Notes: generated by a model from the sequence alone, not told the origin. A stretch of DNA of 64,000 nucleotides from Posidoniimonas corsicana (GCF_007859765.1 NZ_SIHJ01000001.1:2171311-2235310), one strand, 5' to 3'; counted from the stretch's first letter, positions 36,452 to 57,156 are shown. Numbers and translations: made by a program.

Positions 36452-37158
36452 CGGCGACGCAGGCCGATCGCGGCCACGCCCAGCAGGGCGAGGGCGGCCG
36501 AGGCGGGCTCGGGGACCGGGTTGTAGGTTCCGATTGGGAAGGCGTTTGGCGCGACGTTCGTCGTCTTCCCGTCATTGGCGTCAACGCCGCTGTAGGTCCA
36601 GTCGTCCAGGACGAAGGTGCCAGCGACCGCTGCAGTGCCAGACTTGCGGTAGGCCCAGCCATCAAGGTAGTCCCAAGGCTGCCCTGTGCCGTCGACATCC
36701 AGTTCGCCGAAGGTGTCGCCTACGGTCGCGAAGGTACCGTCGTCGGCCGAGTCGAAGAACACCTCAAGGGCGTCGTCGCCATTGATTGACGCAGCGCCTC
36801 CGCTCGTCCCGTCAGCGGTGTCGAACACGAGCGACCCTGCGGGGATCTCGCCTGCGAAGTAAGAGGCGAATTCTGCGGTGCCCGAGACAATGTACATGAA
36901 ATCTCCAGCAGACGCGGAACCGGCAAGCACGGATTCAAATCCGTCGCTTCCTCCGCCGTTGTTCGCGGCGCCCACTGCCCACCGGCTGAGGTCGGGGATG
37001 TCTTCTGCGGCGTAGAGTTCAACAACCTTTGGGATGCCACCAGGGAGGGGCCCATCGAACGCGCCGGTGATGATGAGGCTGAGGTGGTCTGCGTTTGCTT
37101 GGCCAGCAACCAGCAGGAGGGCGGCCGCGCAGAGCGACCGGAACAGGGACATCTTCAT
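36442..37158 (-). CDS. PEP-CTERM sorted extracellular protein
   Basis: 238 residues. Signal peptide MKMSLFRSLCAAALLLVAGQANA, then DHLSLIITGAFDGPLPGGIPKVVELYA, which resembles a lamin-tail-like (LTD) domain, in repeated beta-rich form, and a C-terminal VPEPASAALALLGVAAIGLRRR sorting signal. PEP-CTERM proteins are processed by exosortase and exported to the surface or matrix. It is monocistronic, ending at the two-way terminator and facing away from nrdJ. Confidence 0.88.
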   Translation of the reverse strand: MKMSLFRSLCAAALLLVAGQANADHLSLIITGAFDGPLPGGIPKVVELYAAEDIPDLSRWAVGAANNGGGSDGFESVLAGSASAGDFMYIVSGTAEFASYFAGEIPAGSLVFDTADGTSGGAASINGDDALEVFFDSADDGTFATVGDTFGELDVDGTGQPWDYLDGWAYRKSGTAAVAGTFVLDDWTYSGVDANDGKTTNVAPNAFPIGTYNPVPEPASAALALLGVAAIGLRRRNG

Positions 37159-37539
37159 TAGAGCTTACTCCTTGGAGGTCGTACTTCGTCGGCAGCAGCC
37201 GACACGGAGAGGGAGATGCGGTGGTGGGACTTCAATGCCGGAATCAACAACAGCATCCTGCTGCCGACCTGGTACGCGCCTGCAACGTCGTATCCTAGCC
37301 AATAGGGCGGACGGTTGAAGGGTTTCCATCGCTTTTTCGCCGAAGCTTCACCCAGCGGTTGCCTCGGGTCGCCGTAGGTGTTGCGCGGCTGGCAGGCCCG
37401 TAGCGCGGAATTGGTCGCACCGTAAGTTCTGCTTGCATAGAGGTTTACTGCTGAAGTCGCGGCCAGTCGTACGAAAAACCCGCCGCGGGCAAAGTGCCCG
37501 CGGCGGGTTTGAATCGTCATCGGATTGGGGCGGCGGCGA
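37159..37539. other. 381-bp intergenic region between nrdJ and the PEP-CTERM gene
   Basis: It contains the nrdJ terminator (37474-37510). An open frame of about 120 codons on the minus strand runs through it (37158-37520), but its sequence is patternless, has no ribosome binding site and overlaps the terminator, so I do not call it a gene. The promoter of the PEP-CTERM gene is expected near 37160-37230. Confidence 0.5.
37474..37510 (-). terminator. Intrinsic terminator of nrdJ
   Basis: A 16-bp inverted repeat, 37476-37491 with 37495-37510 (AAACCCGCCGCGGGCA and complement), is followed on the minus strand by TTTTT. It lies about 30 bp after the nrdJ stop. Confidence 0.85.
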
Positions 37540-40575
<3,036 letters not shown>

Positions 40576-40620
40576 GGCTACCTCCTGCATGGTCAAGGAA
40601 GAACGGGCATCCATACCAAA

Positions 40621-40642
40621 GAAGTGTACATGTTTACACTTC
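40621..40642. promoter_or_regulatory. 22-bp palindrome in the nrdJ leader
   Basis: GAAGTGTA (40621-40628) and TACACTTC (40635-40642) flank CATGTT, a perfect 8-bp inverted repeat 46 bp before the nrdJ start. It could be an operator for a second regulator or a stem-loop in the leader RNA. Confidence 0.6.
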
Positions 40643-40747
40643 ATGGGGCAGCTGTTTCGATCGGTGGTTCCGTCCGCTCGACTGCACCCATATGTTGGAC
40701 CCATCGGGCCCAAACCCCGGAGAACCGGAGTCTAAATCACGACTTTA

Positions 40748-40794
40748 GCACAACATGTTGTAGGTGATGCCCTCATGGCTACAACACGTTGGGT
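40748..40794. promoter_or_regulatory. nrdJ regulatory region: Pair of NrdR-like boxes upstream of nrdJ
   Basis: GCACAACATGTTGTAG (40748-40763) and CTACAACACGTTGGGT (40779-40794) resemble the palindromic NrdR box (ACACWATATATWGTGT-type). The centre-to-centre distance is 31 bp, the usual three-helical-turn spacing of NrdR box pairs. NrdR represses ribonucleotide reductase genes in response to dATP/ATP. A possible weak promoter (TTGTAG-16-TACAAC, minus strand) overlaps the boxes. Confidence 0.6.
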
Positions 40795-40866
40795 CGCTGA
40801 GGGCCAAATCTTACTCCGTTCGAGGTGCTCGTCAACGCGCAATCTTGTATTTCCTAAGTTGCTAGC

Positions 40867-40882
40867 ACACAACAGGTTGTGT
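40867..40882. promoter_or_regulatory. Third NrdR-like palindrome
   Basis: ACACAACAGGTTGTGT is a 16-bp palindrome apart from its central AG, closest of the three to the NrdR box ends. It lies about 100 bp further upstream and has no convincing partner at 31 bp, so its role is less certain. Confidence 0.5.
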
Positions 40883-41287
40883 CATTCCGTGAAGTGCTAG
40901 CAAAGCTGCCGTGAAGAGAGTGTGAAGGCCCTAAGTTGTTACATGGAAGGGGTTTGTGGAATTGCCGCGTTATTGGGCGCCGATCTGGTGCGTTCGAAAA
41001 AACTTTCGAGCGCTGTTGGCAGCGCAGTCCCCCGCCTTTGCCTAGCGTGAAACGGCGCGGCGCGATCGACGCCAAAGTCGGGGGGGGCTGGCATGGGGCC
41101 GACCGCGAACGTGGTGGTCTCACGCTCCCTCGGGGTGGCCAACCGGCGGCTGCGCGGACGTGGTTTGGGGGTGCTGGGTCGGGTTGGCAGACGCGAGAAG
41201 AGCGAACCTGACGCGGCCGCTCGCGATCTTGTGGAGATGCTGGCGCAGCCTTGCTTTGCGGACGACAAATAACCTTCGTACCGCCCT

Positions 41288-41315
41288 TGCGGCCATTGGG
41301 CTGGCGGCTATATTA
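41288..41315 (+). promoter_or_regulatory. Candidate promoter of the tRNA-tuf operon
   Basis: TTGCGG (41288-41293), 16-bp spacer, TATATT (41310-41315). The -10 box is five of six and the only AT-rich spot here. Expected start near 41322, about 23 bp before the first tRNA gene. Confidence 0.55.
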
Positions 41316-41344
41316 GGCGATTCGCACGAGTTTGCGAACGTCGG

Positions 41345-41417
41345 GCTAGCGTAGCTCAATTGGCAGAGCAGCTGATTTGTAATCAGCAGGTTGTGGGTTC
41401 AAGTCCCTCCGCTAGCT
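41345..41417 (+). tRNA. tRNA-Thr (anticodon TGT)
   Basis: 73 nt. Acceptor GCTAGCG/CGCTAGC, anticodon stem GCTGA/TCAGC with loop TTTGTAA, T-loop TTCAAGT (one T-stem mismatch). The 3' CCA is not encoded. First of four tRNAs before tuf, in the order of E. coli thrU-tyrU-glyT-thrT. Confidence 0.95.
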
Positions 41418-41512
41418 CTTGCAAGCGAGGTCCGCTAGTCCGACGATTGCGACTGATGCGGATCGGTTTGCGGTAGGATCAGAAGCGTCTGCCGGCTGGC
41501 GGTTCGCGCGAC

Positions 41513-41594
41513 GGTGGGTTACCGAAGCGGTCAAACGGGGCAGACTGTAAATCTGCTGGCTATGCCTTCGCAGGTTCGAATCCTGCACCCACCA
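41513..41594 (+). tRNA. tRNA-Tyr (anticodon GTA)
   Basis: 82 nt with the long variable arm of class II tRNAs. Acceptor GGTGGGT/ACCCACC, anticodon stem GCAGA/TCTGC with loop CTGTAAA, T-loop TTCGAAT. CCA not encoded. Confidence 0.95.
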
Positions 41595-41799
41595 CTGATT
41601 CCTGGGCGGCTCCGCTTGGCTGGCGCCAAGGCGTCGCTTCACTTGGTGCTGGCGGCTTATTGCAGGCGAGCGCTGGGTGTGCCGCTAGCACGGCAAGGAT
41701 GAGAGTCGGAGATTGCGGAGTTGAGGGTTCGGGTTGCGGATTGGCGTTGGGGTGCTGGCTCAATCCGATGGTCCGCAATCGTCAGTCCACAATCAGTTT

Positions 41800-41870
41800 G
41801 CGGGTGTAGCTCAATGGTAGAGCAACAGCCTTCCAAGCTGATGACGAGGGTTCGATTCCCTTCACCCGCT
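41800..41870 (+). tRNA. tRNA-Gly (anticodon TCC)
   Basis: 71 nt. Acceptor GCGGGTG/CACCCGC, anticodon loop CTTCCAA, T-loop TTCGATT. CCA not encoded. The 205-bp stretch between it and the tRNA-Tyr holds no gene. Confidence 0.95.
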
Positions 41871-41907
41871 TTGAGGGCGGCCGGCGGCGTGGCGCCGGGC
41901 CTTGTTG

Positions 41908-41980
<73 letters not shown>

Positions 41981-42069
41981 CTTCCTTGAAGTTCGGTTGG
42001 TATTTACTAACAACACAAACCCGTTCTCAATAGCAGAACACAGTTCCCGGAAGTTTAGCAGGGAGAAAA

Positions 42070-43269
<1,200 letters not shown>

Positions 43270-43336
43270 TTTTAAGAGTGAAAACGCGGTGAGCCGGACG
43301 GCGGGCCAGACCCGCCGCCCGCTTTCCGCTTTTCAA

Positions 43337-43409
43337 AGGGGCGTAGCTCAATTGGCAGAGCACCGGTTTCCAAAACCGGGGGTTGTGAGTTCGAGTCCCA
43401 CCGCCCCTG
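43337..43409 (+). tRNA. tRNA-Trp (anticodon CCA)
   Basis: 73 nt. Acceptor AGGGGCG/CGCCCCT, anticodon stem CCGGT/ACCGG with loop TTCCAAA, T-loop TTCGAGT. It sits between tuf and secE; CCA end not encoded. Confidence 0.96.
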
Positions 43410-43559
43410 CTAGCGAAGCGGCCCGCGAGCCCTGAAGCGGCGGGCCGGCTTGCAGGACTGACCAACGTTGCGGGGCGGAGTCGCCCCGGTAGAAGCGGAG
43501 CGGGCCCAGGGCGAGCAATCGCCCGGGCGTCCGGCCGCAGCACAGAGGCTCACAGGATC

Positions 43560-43982
43560 GTGACCGCATACCTTCATCAGCTGTTCTCGTTCGGGTTCTA
43601 CAAGCGGACGCAGGGGAAAGTCGCCCGTCAGACGACCTTCTACGCGATCGCTGTGGCGGTGGCTATCGGCGCCTACTCGCTGATGAACTGGATGCAGGCC
43701 AACGGCTCGGACAACGCGGAGAAGCTGGCGGTGCCCGTTTCGGTGACGCTCTTCGCCCTCGGCGTGTGGGCCGCGTTCCGGCTGATCCAGCTGCCGTCGT
43801 TCGCCGACTTTTTGATCTCCGTCGAGGCGGAGATGAACAAGGTCACCTGGCCGAAGCGGGGCGAGCTGTGGCGGGCGTCGGTGGTGGTGATCCTGACCAT
43901 CTTCGTGCTCGCCGCGCTGCTGTACCTGTACGACCTGGTCTGGCGGAACCTGTTGGATTTGTTGCTGTCGATTGGCGGCTAG
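43560..43982 (+). CDS. secE: Preprotein translocase subunit SecE
   Basis: 140 residues from GTG 43560, with AGGA upstream. Conserved end SVEAEMNKVTWPKRGELWRA followed by a membrane segment (VVVILTIFVLAALLYLYDLV). Two extra membrane segments before it (FYAIAVAVAIGAYSL, VSVTLFALGVWAAFRL) make a three-segment E. coli-like SecE. It pairs with SecY (21077-22453) in the Sec channel. Confidence 0.96.
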   Translation: MTAYLHQLFSFGFYKRTQGKVARQTTFYAIAVAVAIGAYSLMNWMQANGSDNAEKLAVPVSVTLFALGVWAAFRLIQLPSFADFLISVEAEMNKVTWPKRGELWRASVVVILTIFVLAALLYLYDLVWRNLLDLLLSIGG

Positions 43983-44040
43983 ACGCCGGCCGCCGGGGCC
44001 GGTTTGGCCGAAGTGAATCTCGTTTTCCAGTTGGTGAATC

Positions 44041-44868
44041 GTGGTAGAGGGTTCCGACAAGTCGACCGACGAAACCGCCGTCCCCGCGGACGAGGCGGCC
44101 GTCGATTCTGAGTCCCAGAACCCGTCGGAGGCCGAGCGCCCCGCCGAGCAGGAAGCGCCGGTCGAACCGGCCGCCGGCGAAGATCTCGACGCGCCAGAGG
44201 CCGCCGCCGAGGAGCCCGCCTACGACCCCGAAGCGGACGCCGATCTGGCCGCTGCCGAGGCCGCCATGGACGACGAGGAGCCGGTCGCGTCGCCGGCTGG
44301 CCCGCTTGAGCTGATCGAGGACGAGGGCGAAGATATCGCCCTCGACTGGTACATCCTCAAGGTGCAGAGCAACCGCGAGCGGTCGATCTCCGCGGCGCTG
44401 CAGCGGAAGGTTGCGATCGAGGGGCTGGACCGCTACTTCGGCGAGATCATGGTCCCGACCGAGAAGGTCACCGAGTTCAAGGCCGGCAAGAAAAAAATTG
44501 TCGAGCGGAAGATCTGGCCGGGCTACATCGCGGTGCAGATGCACGTCAACGACGACACTTGGTTCGCCATCCGCGAGACCTCTGGCATCGGCGACTTCAC
44601 CGGGTCGGGCGGCAAGCCGACCCCGATGGCGCCGCAGGACATCGCCAAGATCCTGCACACCGAAGACGAGGAGACCGACGAGGCCCCCAAGCTGGCGATC
44701 CCGTTCAAGGAAGGGGACAAGGTCAAGGTCAAGGACGGCAATTTCGAGAGCTTCGAGGGCGAGGTCAGCAAGATCGACGACATCCACGGCAAGGTGACCG
44801 TGATGCTCAGCATCTTTGGGCGTCCGACCCCTGTCGAACTCGAATACTGGCAGGTCGAGGACCTGTAA
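44041..44868 (+). CDS. nusG: Transcription antitermination factor NusG with long acidic N-terminus
   Basis: 275 residues from GTG 44041, against about 180 usually. The first about 100 residues are Glu/Ala/Asp/Pro-rich and likely disordered. Then the NGN domain (DWYILKVQSNRERSISAALQ, IWPGYIAVQMHVNDDTWFAI), a short acidic insertion (TEDEETDEAPKL), and the KOW domain (PFKEGDKVKVKDGNFESFEG, DIHGKVTVMLSIFGRPTPVE). NusG binds RNA polymerase and Rho or S10. It lies between secE and rplK as usual. Confidence 0.95.
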   Translation: MVEGSDKSTDETAVPADEAAVDSESQNPSEAERPAEQEAPVEPAAGEDLDAPEAAAEEPAYDPEADADLAAAEAAMDDEEPVASPAGPLELIEDEGEDIALDWYILKVQSNRERSISAALQRKVAIEGLDRYFGEIMVPTEKVTEFKAGKKKIVERKIWPGYIAVQMHVNDDTWFAIRETSGIGDFTGSGGKPTPMAPQDIAKILHTEDEETDEAPKLAIPFKEGDKVKVKDGNFESFEGEVSKIDDIHGKVTVMLSIFGRPTPVELEYWQVEDL

Positions 44869-44953
44869 TCCCCTTGCCCCGCCCCGCCCAGGCGGCGTTC
44901 CGCGGCGGGCGGCAAGCCACACCACCACCCTTTCAAGACACTAGTCTCGAGCC

Positions 44954-45379
44954 ATGGCCAAGCAGTTAGTCGGACAAGAGAAGTTCCAGATCCCCGGCGG
45001 GCAGGCGACCCCCGCCCCGCCTGTCGGCACCGCCCTCGGTAAGCACGGCGTCAACCTCGGCCAGTTCGTTCAGGCGTTCAACGACGCCACGAAGGACGCC
45101 GGCGGGATGATGATCCCGGTCGTGGTGAGCGTCTACAACGACCGCTCGTTCGAGTTCATCTGCAAGAGCCCCCCCGCGGCCGTGCTGCTCAAGAAGGCCG
45201 CCGGCATCGCCAAGGGTTCGGGCGTTCCGAACAAGACCAAGGTGGGCAAGGTCACGCAGGCCCAGCTGGAGGAGATCGCCACGACCAAGATGAACGACCT
45301 CAACGCCCGCGACGTCGAGCACGCGGCTCGGATGGTCGCCGGCACGGCCCGCAGCATGGGGCTAGTCGTCGAGGGCTAG
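44954..45379 (+). CDS. rplK: 50S ribosomal protein L11
   Basis: 141 residues, the usual length. [40 protein letters not shown] and [20 protein letters not shown] cover both domains. L11 forms the thiostrepton-binding stalk base with the rRNA and needs methylation by PrmA in many bacteria. Confidence 0.98.
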   Translation: MAKQLVGQEKFQIPGGQATPAPPVGTALGKHGVNLGQFVQAFNDATKDAGGMMIPVVVSVYNDRSFEFICKSPPAAVLLKKAAGIAKGSGVPNKTKVGKVTQAQLEEIATTKMNDLNARDVEHAARMVAGTARSMGLVVEG

Positions 45380-45491
45380 TTCGGGCATACTTACGGGTCT
45401 GCCCTTGGCCGGGGCCGGCGAACAGGGGCGTTGCCTCCCGTCGATGGCCGACCGGAACCAATTACAAGCAGCCAACTTACGAAGGTGGGAC

Positions 45492-45507
45492 GCGGGCCCA
45501 AGCCCGC
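45492..45507 (+). promoter_or_regulatory. Hairpin in the rplK-rplA spacer
   Basis: GCGGGC/GCCCGC around CCAA, embedded in CGCGGGCCCAAGCCCGCGG. The core GGGCCCAAGCCC is shared with the hairpin before rplC (32270-32283), both followed by CGGCTT. It lies 41 bp before the rplA start and could be a translational control site or a dispersed repeat. Confidence 0.4.
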
Positions 45508-45547
45508 GGCTTGGACCACACTTCCCGCAGTTTTGGGGTGAAGCAAA

Positions 45548-46228
45548 ATGGCTAAACAGTCGAAGCGGTACCGCGCACTCTCCGCGGGCCAGAAGAAGAA
45601 GGAAGCCTTCCCGCTCGCTGAAGCGGTCAAGACCCTCAAGGGGTTCGACGGCACCAAGTTCGACCAGTCGGTCGAGATCTCGATGCGGCTGGGCATCGAC
45701 CACACGCAGGCGGACCAGATCGTCCGCGGCTCGATTGTTCTGCCCCACGGCATCGGCAAGGAGCAGCGGGTGGTGGTCTTCGCCAAGGGCCCGCAGGCGA
45801 CCGCCGCCAAGGATGCCGGCGCCGATGAGGTTGGCGACGACGATCTCGCCAAGAAGATCTTGGGTGGCTGGACGGACTTCGACGTCTGTATCGCCGCGCC
45901 GGACATGATGAAGGTGGTCGGCCCGCTCGGCCGGGTGCTCGGCCCCCGCGGCCTGATGCCCTCGCCCCGCGCCGGCACCGTGACGCCGGACGTCGCGACC
46001 GCCGTGTCTGAGTACAAGGCGGGCAAGGTTGAGTTCCGCAACGACAAGGGCGGCAACATCCACGCCCCGGTCGGCAAGCTCAGCTTCGAGTCCGACAAGC
46101 TTGGCGAGAACATCCAGGCGTTTGTCGACAAGATCCTCGGCCTGAAGCCCGCCGCCGTGAAGGGCGTGTACGTGAAGGGCGTCCACATCAGCGCGACGAT
46201 GAGCCCGAGCGTGCGTCTCGCCGTTTAG
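45548..46228 (+). CDS. rplA: 50S ribosomal protein L1
   Basis: 226 residues. [40 protein letters not shown] and [20 protein letters not shown] are family signatures. L1 forms the mobile stalk at the tRNA exit and usually represses its own operon by binding the leader RNA. The 168-bp spacer to rplK carries a hairpin. Confidence 0.98.
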   Translation: MAKQSKRYRALSAGQKKKEAFPLAEAVKTLKGFDGTKFDQSVEISMRLGIDHTQADQIVRGSIVLPHGIGKEQRVVVFAKGPQATAAKDAGADEVGDDDLAKKILGGWTDFDVCIAAPDMMKVVGPLGRVLGPRGLMPSPRAGTVTPDVATAVSEYKAGKVEFRNDKGGNIHAPVGKLSFESDKLGENIQAFVDKILGLKPAAVKGVYVKGVHISATMSPSVRLAV

Positions 46229-46299
46229 CTTCCCGATCTTTGGTTATGGCCTGGGGGCTGCTCCCCCGGCCCCCTAACCCCAGACCCCCGGTCACTGTC

Positions 46300-46824
46300 A
46301 TGAGTAAGTACGTCAAGCAACTAATGACCGACGAGCTGAAGAGCCGTTGGGAGGGCGTCAGCGACGCCCTGCTGGTGGATGTCAGCAAGCTCGAGGCGAA
46401 CGACACCGTGGTGCTCCGCAGGCGTCTGCGTGAGAAGAGCATCAGTTTGATGGTCGTCAAGAACAGCCTGGCCCGTCGGGCCTCCGAAGGCACCTCGCTC
46501 GCCCCCGCGTTCGAGGGCGCCGAGGGGACGATGGCGGTGGTCTGGGGCGGCGAGGATATTGTCTCGCTGGCCAAGGAGATCACCGCGGTCAACGAGGACA
46601 AGGCCTTCGAGGACTTTGAGACCCGCGGCGGCGTGATGGAAGGCGCCAAGCTGTCGGCCGACGAGGTCAAGGCCGTCAGCAAGTGGCCCAGCCGTACCGA
46701 GCAGCTCAGCATGCTGATGGGTCAGATCCTGGGCCCGGGCATGACGCTCAACGCACAGCTGCTCGGCCCGGGCGCCAGCCTCGGCAGCCAGATCAAGCAG
46801 AAGGGCGAGGGCGACGAGTCCTAG
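46300..46824 (+). CDS. rplJ: 50S ribosomal protein L10
   Basis: 174 residues from ATG 46300 (MSKYVKQLMTDELKSRWEGV); the frame is open 20 codons earlier but without family resemblance. KNSLARRASEGTSLAPAFEG covers the rRNA-binding part; the C-terminal helix binds L12 dimers. A hairpin (GGGGG/CCCCC, 46253-46267) lies in the 71-bp leader. Confidence 0.96.
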   Translation: MSKYVKQLMTDELKSRWEGVSDALLVDVSKLEANDTVVLRRRLREKSISLMVVKNSLARRASEGTSLAPAFEGAEGTMAVVWGGEDIVSLAKEITAVNEDKAFEDFETRGGVMEGAKLSADEVKAVSKWPSRTEQLSMLMGQILGPGMTLNAQLLGPGASLGSQIKQKGEGDES

Positions 46825-47013
46825 GCCCCCCGCTTCCTCCGCTCAGGCCCCGCCCGCTCGGCGCCTGGGGCGGCGAGCGATCAAGAGGCGGGCAACACAG
46901 TCACACACGGTTTCGGCGCAGCCCTAGCAGCGATTGCCAGACCGGAAGTTTTTTCAGCGATCACCGACCCCCTGGGGAGGGGGTCACCCCTGCAGAAAGG
47001 CAAGGCAGAGACC

Positions 47014-47427
47014 ATGAGTGAAGAAGCAGCCGTTTTGGAGTACTCCGACGCCACCAAGGAAATGGGCGACAAGATTGTCGGCCTGACCCTCAAGGAGGCC
47101 AAGGAGCTGAGCGACTACCTGAAGAACGAGCACGGCATCGAGCCGGCCGCTGGTGGCGGCGCGGTTGTCATGGCCGGCCCCGGCGACGCTGGTCCCGCCG
47201 CGGCTGCCGAAGAGCAGACCGAGTTCGATGTGGTCATGGAGAGCTTCGGCGACAAGAAGATCGGCGTGATCAAGGTCGTCCGTGGCATCACCGGTCTGGG
47301 CCTGAAGGAGGCCAAGGACCTGGTCGAGGGCGTCCCGAGCAAGGTCAAGGAAGGCGTTTCGAAGGAAGACGCCGAGAAGTTCAAGGCCGAACTGGAAGAA
47401 GCGGGCGCGACCGTGGCGATCAAGTAG
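47014..47427 (+). CDS. rplL: 50S ribosomal protein L7/L12
   Basis: 137 residues. Conserved C-terminal domain [24 protein letters not shown]-type (about 88-110) and helix ending in [12 protein letters not shown]-terminal dimer part [20 protein letters not shown]. The Ala/Gly hinge is long. Binds GTPase factors on the stalk. The 189-bp spacer to rplJ and the 458-bp one to rpoB have no gene. Confidence 0.97.
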   Translation: MSEEAAVLEYSDATKEMGDKIVGLTLKEAKELSDYLKNEHGIEPAAGGGAVVMAGPGDAGPAAAAEEQTEFDVVMESFGDKKIGVIKVVRGITGLGLKEAKDLVEGVPSKVKEGVSKEDAEKFKAELEEAGATVAIK

Positions 47428-47885
47428 CCACGCGGTTGCTGTTGTGCGGCCGCGGCCTCTTGGCACAGAATGTGCTTTGTGCGAAACTCTCGGGGTGGGT
47501 TATGCCCGCCCTGGGGGTGTGCAGCATGTGTGCTTGGAGGCGCGGCGGTGTGCACTCTACCGGGTGGCGGCTTCCGACGGCAGTCGGACAGCCCCGCTCG
47601 GCCCCAGCTTCTTCCCGCACGGTCTTACTGGATGCCTAGCGATCCCCGCTTGATAGCCGCCCTCGCGCGACGAGTTGCGTGCCGTGCTGCGCGCTTCTCG
47701 TTTGCCTGCGCCACCGCTCCGATCACGCCCGGCCTGCGCCGGGCGGCTCCCCGGTCGGGAGCGGGGGTGGCGGTGGGGCGGTTTCTTGTCCAGATGCCCG
47801 TCGCCCTCGCGCCGGTCGCCGCGGAGTTTGTCGGCGCCGCAACCGGCTTGGCCCTACCCACGTCTTAACGGAGCAGCGCGCCCCT
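47428..47885. other. 458-bp spacer between rplL and rpoB
   Basis: No gene. A hairpin CGCCCGGC/GCCGGGCG (47726-47733, 47738-47745) with a CTGC loop lies 140 bp before rpoB, without a T-run. In E. coli an attenuator and an RNase III site lie in this gap; something similar here is possible. Four overlapping open frames cross the gap but carry no recognisable features. Confidence 0.5.
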
Positions 47886-51602
<3,717 letters not shown>

Positions 51603-51668
51603 GACCGCCGCCCCCAATCCCCCGCTGCCCCGTTCACAACTTCGTCGTCTCTTGGAGCACGAAAGACT

Positions 51669-56033
<4,365 letters not shown>

Positions 56034-56069
56034 CCGCCCATTCCGGCCAGCGGGGGCCCTTGACCCCCG

Positions 56070-56097
56070 TTGACAGGAGGGCGAAATCCGATACCTT
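56070..56097 (+). promoter_or_regulatory. Candidate promoter before rpsL
   Basis: TTGACA (56070-56075), 16-bp spacer, TACCTT (56092-56097). The -35 box is perfect. A 7-bp inverted repeat GGGCGAA/TTCGCCC (56079-56085, 56104-56110) overlaps the -10. The ATG of rpsL is 46 bp downstream. Confidence 0.5.
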
Positions 56098-56143
56098 GTG
56101 AGGTTCGCCCTTAGCGAGCCAAGCCACGTAATAAGCCTGATTC

Positions 56144-56533
56144 ATGCCCACGATCAACCAACTCGTCCGCAAGAACCGCAAGAAGAAGCGGAAGTTCAGC
56201 AAGTCACCGGTGCTGAACAAGTGCCCCCAGAAGCGGGGCGTTTGTTTGCAGGTCCGGACCATGACGCCCAAGAAGCCGAACTCTGCCCTGCGGAAGATCA
56301 CCCGTGTCCGCCTGTCCAACGGCAAGGAAGTCACGGTGTACATCCCGGGCGAGGGCCACACGCTGCAGGAGCACAGCATCGTGCTGGTCCGCGGCGGCCG
56401 TGTCCGCGACCTGCCGGGCGTCCGCTACCAGGTGGTCCGCGGCGCGCTGGACACGCTGGGCGTTTCCGACCGCAAGCAGTCCCGCAGCCGCTACGGCGCC
56501 AAGCGTGACGGCGGCGGCGTGAAGAAGAAGTAA
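56144..56533 (+). CDS. rpsL: 30S ribosomal protein S12 (Arg at position 88)
   Basis: 129 residues. [20 protein letters not shown] and [11 protein letters not shown] with Lys43, [20 protein letters not shown] and [20 protein letters not shown]12 sets decoding accuracy. Codon 88 is CGC (Arg) where E. coli and most bacteria have Lys; Lys-to-Arg at this site is a classic streptomycin-resistance change. It lies 110 bp after rpoC. Confidence 0.98.
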   Translation: MPTINQLVRKNRKKKRKFSKSPVLNKCPQKRGVCLQVRTMTPKKPNSALRKITRVRLSNGKEVTVYIPGEGHTLQEHSIVLVRGGRVRDLPGVRYQVVRGALDTLGVSDRKQSRSRYGAKRDGGGVKKK

Positions 56534-56539
56534 CCAAAC

Positions 56540-56603
56540 GCTATTCGCTGTTGGCCGTGAGCTGCTGCTTCCGGTTGAGACAGCTAACCGCCAACAGCCA
56601 ACC
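56540..56603. repeat. Heptad arrays in both orientations between rpsL and rpsG
   Basis: GCTATTC, GCTGTTG, GCCGTGA, GCTGCTG (56540-56567) and, in the opposite sense, GCTAACC, GCCAACA, GCCAACC (56583-56603). The arms can pair as in the rpsH-rplF spacer. It fills nearly the whole 84-bp gap. Confidence 0.7.
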
Positions 56604-56617
56604 GTTCAAAGCTATCA

Positions 56618-57088
56618 ATGGCCCGTATTACCGCAAGTCGCAAGCAGCTTAAGCCGGACCCCGTTCACGGCTCGATCCTCGCCAGCAAGTTCGTCAACTG
56701 CCTGATGGTGGACGGCAAGAAGAGCACCGCGCTGCGGGTCTTCTACGACGCGCTGGACGTGATCAAGGAGCGCGTGCCCGACGTCGAGCCGATCGAGGTC
56801 TTCACCCAGGCGGTGGAGAACGTGAAGCCGGCCATCGAGGTCCGCTCGAAGCGGGTCGGCGGCGCCGCCTACCAGGTGCCGATGCAGGTCAACCGGACGC
56901 GTCAGCAGTCGCTGGCCATCCGCTGGCTGCTGATGGCGATCCGCGAGAAGAAGGGCCGCCCGACGCACCTCAAGCTGGCCGACGAACTGGTCAACGCCTA
57001 CAACCGCGAGGGCGTGGCCATGACCCGCCGCGAGAACGTCCACCGCATGGCCGACGCCAACAAGGCGTTCGCCCACTTCGCCTGGTAA
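56618..57088 (+). CDS. rpsG: 30S ribosomal protein S7
   Basis: 156 residues, usual length. [40 protein letters not shown] and [20 protein letters not shown] are family blocks. S7 organises the 30S head and in E. coli represses the str operon. A terminator follows 30 bp after the stop. Confidence 0.98.
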   Translation: MARITASRKQLKPDPVHGSILASKFVNCLMVDGKKSTALRVFYDALDVIKERVPDVEPIEVFTQAVENVKPAIEVRSKRVGGAAYQVPMQVNRTRQQSLAIRWLLMAIREKKGRPTHLKLADELVNAYNREGVAMTRRENVHRMADANKAFAHFAW

Positions 57089-57118
57089 GCAATCAGGCTA
57101 CCAGCAATGCGCAACAGG

Positions 57119-57155
57119 AACGCCGGGCCTTGGCATCAGGGCCTGGCGTTTTTTT
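57119..57155 (+). terminator. Intrinsic terminator after rpsG
   Basis: AACGCCGGGCC (57119-57129) pairs with GGCCTGGCGTT (57140-57150) (one G-T pair), followed by TTTTTTT. It ends the rpoBC-rpsL-rpsG transcript before the leucine-rich-repeat gene. Confidence 0.88.
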
Positions 57156-57156
57156 G

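Larger units (their letters stand above)
40576..41344. other. 769-bp intergenic region: nrdJ control region and tRNA-tuf promoter
   Basis: Palindromes for nrdJ lie at 40621-40642, 40748-40794 and 40867-40882; the tRNA-tuf promoter is at 41288-41315. Between about 40900 and 41280 I see no gene and no strong structure. Several open frames on both strands cross this region but none has a family resemblance. Confidence 0.5.

Noticed and set aside
37158-37520. A 120-codon open frame on the minus strand between nrdJ and the PEP-CTERM gene
   Set aside because: No ribosome binding site, no domain pattern, and it overlaps the nrdJ terminator.
40576-40900. Cobalamin riboswitch before the B12-dependent nrdJ
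   Set aside because: I looked for the B12 box and the expected long fold on the minus strand and did not see them; the region is explained by palindromes.
46253-46267. GGGGG/CCCCC hairpin before rplJ as an L10 leader
   Set aside because: Five G-C pairs in GC-rich DNA are too common, and the kink-turn parts of the L10 site were not recognised.
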